NCBI RefSeq assembly: GCF_014269035.2
Contig: NZ_JABWRP020000003.1
Coordinates: 369,325 to 433,324 of the forward strand
Direction of reading: 5' to 3'
From: Pseudomonas vlassakiae
GTDB lineage: Bacteria > Pseudomonadota > Gammaproteobacteria > Pseudomonadales > Pseudomonadaceae
Length of the DNA stretch: 64,000 bases
This document shows positions 60,327 to 64,000 of this stretch, one piece after another. Positions within the stretch are counted from its first letter, which is position 1. Every line of letters starts with the position of its first letter. The position numbers were made by a program, and so were the translations under genes. The notes below the pieces were generated by a model, which saw only the letters and a program-made list of their open reading frames with translations, made no database searches and had not been told where the DNA came from.

Positions 60327-61157
60327 TTACGACTCCGCCGCAGGGCTGTAGACCCGCGGTGCACTGTGTTTGGGCAGATGGATAAGGTTGAGGTTGTGCT
60401 TGCGCGCCCATTGCAGGGCCAGGCCAGTGGGCGCCGAGAGGCTGACCAGGGTCTGGATGCCGGCGCGCAGCACTTTCTGGATCAGCTCCAGGCTGCAGCG
60501 GCTGGTGACGATGGCCAGGCCGCCCGCAGTGCTGATGCCTTGGCGCAGCAGGGCGCCGATCAGCTTGTCGAGGGCGTTGTGCCGGCCAATGTCTTCGCGG
60601 CCCATCAGCAGTTCGCCCTGGGCGTTCATGAACAGCGCGGCGTGCACGGCACCGCAGTGCTGGCCCAGCGGCGTGAACGCATCGATACGTTCGCGCAGGC
60701 CCGCCAGCCACTGCGCCGGCGGCAACGGCGCGCCAGGCAGAGCGGTCAGCTCTGGCAGCGCCTGTTCCAGGGCTTCCACCCCGCACAGGCCGCAGCCGCT
60801 GGTTCCGGCCAGCTGGCGGCGCTGGTTCTTCAGGTTCCAGAACGCACGGCTGGAAATTTCCAGGTCGGCATACATCGCCGAGCCACTGCCGGACAGTTTC
60901 AGGTCGTAGATTTCCGCAGTGCCTTCGACGATGCCGCTGCCAACGCTGAAACCGACCGCGAAGTCTTCCAGGTCGGTAGGGCTGACCAGCATGACCGCCT
61001 GGTTCAGGCCGTTGTAGGCAATGGCCAGGGCGACCTCTTCGGCCAGTGGCGTGCAGGCGCTTGCGCCATCGCTGAGCTGGACGTAGTCGTAGGTGTTGCT
61101 GGCGGCGGGCAGTGCCAGAGGCAGGTTGGCCGCGCAGACCGGAGGTTTGCTTTGCAT
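60327..61157 (-). CDS. fdhD: Formate dehydrogenase sulfurtransferase FdhD
   Basis: A 276-residue FdhD-family protein that passes sulfur from IscS to the molybdenum cofactor of formate dehydrogenases, needed for their activity. The persulfide-carrying cysteines are in GTSGCGLCGVEALEQ. It is upstream of, and co-transcribed with, the molybdopterin oxidoreductase, its likely client. Confidence 0.92.
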   Translation of the reverse strand: MQSKPPVCAANLPLALPAASNTYDYVQLSDGASACTPLAEEVALAIAYNGLNQAVMLVSPTDLEDFAVGFSVGSGIVEGTAEIYDLKLSGSGSAMYADLEISSRAFWNLKNQRRQLAGTSGCGLCGVEALEQALPELTALPGAPLPPAQWLAGLRERIDAFTPLGQHCGAVHAALFMNAQGELLMGREDIGRHNALDKLIGALLRQGISTAGGLAIVTSRCSLELIQKVLRAGIQTLVSLSAPTGLALQWARKHNLNLIHLPKHSAPRVYSPAAES

Positions 61158-61335
61158 CAGGAGGCTGACTACCGGCGGCTATTTGATAGCATCCAGCCTA
61201 GGCCCGTGGGCCGGTCGCGTCTAATCGCTAGGGTCTATGCCTTGATAGACCGCGTCGATTGGTCGCAGCGGGGCAGGCGCGGCAATCCTGGCCTAGACTC
61301 CTGGCTCCAGGGTTTACGTCAACAAGGAGCGCGTC

Positions 61336-61776
61336 ATGAGCCTGTTCAGTTTCGTCAAGGAAGCCGGCGAGAAGTTGATCGACCTGCTGACTCCCGGCAA
61401 TGCCAAGGCCGAAGAGCAGCTGAAGAAACACGTGGAAAGTGTCGGCCTGGGCAACCCGAACATCTCGGCCACTGTAGAGGGTGACACGGTCATCCTCAAG
61501 GGCGAGGTGGGCAGCCAGGAGGAGAAAGAGAAGATCATTCTTGCCGCCGGCAATATCGAAGGGGTGGCCAGTGTCGATGACCAGATCACCGTGACCGGGC
61601 CGGTCGTGGCGGCGGCAAGGTTTGTCACCGTGAAAAAGGGTGACACGCTGTCAGCTATTTCCGTTGTCGTGTACGGCAATGCCAGCCATTACAACAAGAT
61701 TTTCGAGGCCAACAAGCCGATGCTCAAGCACCCGGACAAGATCTACCCGGGGCAGGTATTGCGCATTCCTGACTGA
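61336..61776 (+). CDS. lysM: BON-LysM protein (YgaU/Kbp type)
   Basis: A 146-residue protein with a BON domain (about 20-90: VGLGNPNISATVEGDTVILK) and a C-terminal LysM domain (about 96-145: FVTVKKGDTLSAISVVVYGN). The E. coli homologue Kbp binds potassium in the cytoplasm; there is no signal peptide here either. AAGGAG precedes the ATG. Monocistronic. Confidence 0.9.
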   Translation: MSLFSFVKEAGEKLIDLLTPGNAKAEEQLKKHVESVGLGNPNISATVEGDTVILKGEVGSQEEKEKIILAAGNIEGVASVDDQITVTGPVVAAARFVTVKKGDTLSAISVVVYGNASHYNKIFEANKPMLKHPDKIYPGQVLRIPD

Positions 61777-61800
61777 TTTTTGCTGCGTGGTCCGGCCTCA

Positions 61801-61862
61801 TCGCGGATAAATCCGCTCCTACAGTAGATCACGAATTTCTGTAGGAGCGGATTTATCCGCGA
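61801..61862. repeat. Perfect inverted REP pair
   Basis: Two 24-bp arms, starting TCGCGGATAAATCCGCTCCT and ending GGAGCGGATTTATCCGCGA, around a 14-base spacer. Same unit as 26601-26663. It lies between convergent lysM and yrfG. Confidence 0.88.
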
Positions 61863-61869
61863 AGGGCCC

Positions 61870-62532
61870 TTACAGGCCGACCAGCAATTCCCGGTAATCC
61901 TCGACCGCCGCGAACTCCTCGGTATCGCGCGGCTGCGCCTTGCTGTCCGGCTGGCGCACCGCCAGCAGGTGCCCCACGCCAAAGCGCCGCGCACTGCGCA
62001 GGATGGCCAGGGTGTCATCGATGAACAGGCTGCGCTGCGGATCAAAGCCGATATCCGCCTTCAAGGCGTCCCAGAACTGCGGGTTTTCCTTCGGGTAGCC
62101 GTAGTCGTGCGAACTGATCAGCCGCTCGAAATACGGCGCCAATTCCACCCGCTCCAGCTTCAGCGACAGTGAATCGCGGTGGGCGTTGGTGATCATCACC
62201 ACGCGCTTGCCGGCCTTGCGGATAGCAGCAAGGAAGGTATCGGCATCGGGCCGCAGGGCGATCAGGTCGGCGATTTCGCGTTTGAGCTCGCGAATCGGCA
62301 ATTGCAGCTCGCGGCTCCAGAAGTCCAGGCAGTACCAGTTGAGCGTGCCGGCATTGCGTTCGAACAGCGGTTGCAGTTCCATTTCCGCCATGGCCCGGCT
62401 GACCCCGTGCAGCTCGGCGTAGCGCTGGGGCAGGTGGTCGAGCCAGAAGCGGTTGTCGTAGTGCAGGTCGAGCAGGGTGCCGTCCATGTCCAGCAGGACG
62501 GTATCGATGGCAGACCAGGGAAGAACAGGCAT
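61870..62532 (-). CDS. yrfG: GMP/IMP nucleotidase YrfG (HAD family)
   Basis: A 220-residue haloacid-dehalogenase-fold phosphatase with motif I LLDMDGTLLDLHYD, motif II RVVMITNAH and motif IV SLFIDDTLAILR. YrfG dephosphorylates GMP and IMP. The ATG at 62532 (MPVLPWSAID) gives the family length. It is divergent from nudE; its stop lies next to a REP pair. Confidence 0.9.
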   Translation of the reverse strand: MPVLPWSAIDTVLLDMDGTLLDLHYDNRFWLDHLPQRYAELHGVSRAMAEMELQPLFERNAGTLNWYCLDFWSRELQLPIRELKREIADLIALRPDADTFLAAIRKAGKRVVMITNAHRDSLSLKLERVELAPYFERLISSHDYGYPKENPQFWDALKADIGFDPQRSLFIDDTLAILRSARRFGVGHLLAVRQPDSKAQPRDTEEFAAVEDYRELLVGL

Positions 62533-62596
62533 GGGAAACTCTCGATCAGTCGGCAAGCCACGGTATAGTAACGCGTTCACGCCAAGGAGCTGCCCC

Positions 62597-63159
62597 ATGC
62601 GCCAGAAACCCACCGTCCTCAGTCGCGAGATCGTCGCCAGCAGTCGCCTGTTCAGGGTCGAGGCCGTGCAACTGCGCTTCAGCAATGGCAACGAGCGTAC
62701 CTATGAGCGCCTGGTCGGCCGAGGCAACGGCTACGGCGCGGTGATGATCGTCGCCATGCTCGACGCCGAGCACGCGGTGCTGGTGGAGGAATACTGCGGC
62801 GGCACCGACGAATATGAGCTGTCGCTGCCCAAAGGCCTGATCGAGCCGGGTGAGGACGTGCTGGCCGCGGCTGACCGTGAGCTCAAGGAAGAAGCCGGCT
62901 TTGGCGCTCGCCAGCTGGAGCATCTGACCGAGCTGTCGCTGTCCCCAGGCTACATGAGCCAGAAGATCCAGGTGGTGCTGGCCAGCGACCTCTACGAGGA
63001 GCGCCTGGAGGGCGACGAGCCGGAGCCGATGCGGGTCGACAAGGTCAACCTGCGCGAACTTTCGGCCCTGGCCATGCACCCGCAGTTCACCGAAGGGCGG
63101 GCGTTGGCGGCGCTGTACCTGGCCCGTGACCTGCTGATCCAGCGGGGGTTGCTCGAAGC

Positions 63160-63163
<4 letters not shown>
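62597..63163 (+). CDS. nudE: ADP-compounds hydrolase NudE
   Basis: A 188-residue Nudix hydrolase that cleaves ADP-ribose, NADH and related adenosine diphosphates. The Nudix box GLIEPGEDVLAAADRELKEE (then AGFG) is complete. The ATG at 62597 has AAGGA upstream; the frame is open further up. Its stop overlaps the ATG of cysQ by four bases, so the two are coupled. Confidence 0.92.
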
Positions 63164-63978
<815 letters not shown>

Positions 63979-64000
63979 CCTCGAGCCTGTGGGAGCGGCC

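Overview
The window reads as chromosome of a fluorescent pseudomonad of the Pseudomonas putida group. The base composition is GC-rich, the spacers carry the dispersed palindromic REPs typical of P. putida (cores such as ATCGCGGATAAATCCGC), and the gene order is one I recall for P. putida: gabDT, desaturase, metNIQ, tcy-type transporter, serine acetyltransferase, betT, tau, lsfA, ssu, gshA, tex, ompR-envZ, rimK, hslR, hslO, pckA, fdhD, yrfG, nudE, cysQ. I see no rRNA, tRNA, prophage, insertion sequence or CRISPR array.

Layout. 1-851: the 3' end of a gene whose product ends in a probable ADP-ribosyltransferase domain. 848-10807: sulfate-ester module, with transporter atsBC/atsR, alkylsulfatase atsK, LysR regulator sftR, TonB receptor sftP and arylsulfotransferase astA. 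11104-19822: gabDT, a degenerate-receiver HDOD protein, a diguanylate cyclase, a fatty-acid desaturase and a PAS-GGDEF-EAL protein. 20035-26436: a six-gene minus-strand operon that joins a methionine-type ABC transporter to a DszA-like monooxygenase and two DszC/SfnC-like flavoproteins. 26680-30105: cystine-type transporter and, divergently, serine acetyltransferase. 30277-32280: BetT. 32336-35828: tauABCD. 36330-42867: OprD-family porin, lsfA, ssuADCBF. 42977-63978: mostly housekeeping genes (gshA, tex, ompR-envZ, rimK, hslR, hslO, pckA, a toxin-antitoxin pair, formate-dehydrogenase-like genes, a LysM protein, yrfG, nudE, cysQ).

How it works together. Most of 848-42867 serves growth on organic sulfur when sulfate is scarce. 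Outer-membrane entry (SftP, perhaps the porin) feeds four ABC importers (Ats, Met-like, Tau, Ssu). Cytoplasmic enzymes then release sulfite or sulfate (AtsK, AstA, TauD, SsuD, and probably the DszA/DszC-like set), and the serine acetyltransferase supplies the carbon skeleton for cysteine. LsfA is the sulfate-starvation peroxiredoxin. The ssu operon lacks the flavin reductase gene ssuE that begins the described P. putida ssu operon, and no flavin reductase lies anywhere in the window although several encoded enzymes should need reduced FMN. The AT-rich upstream regions of ssu, sft and tau share a short motif that may be a common regulatory site.

Starts were chosen from ribosome-binding sites and family lengths. 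Functions come from recognising motifs and gene order by eye, not from a database search.
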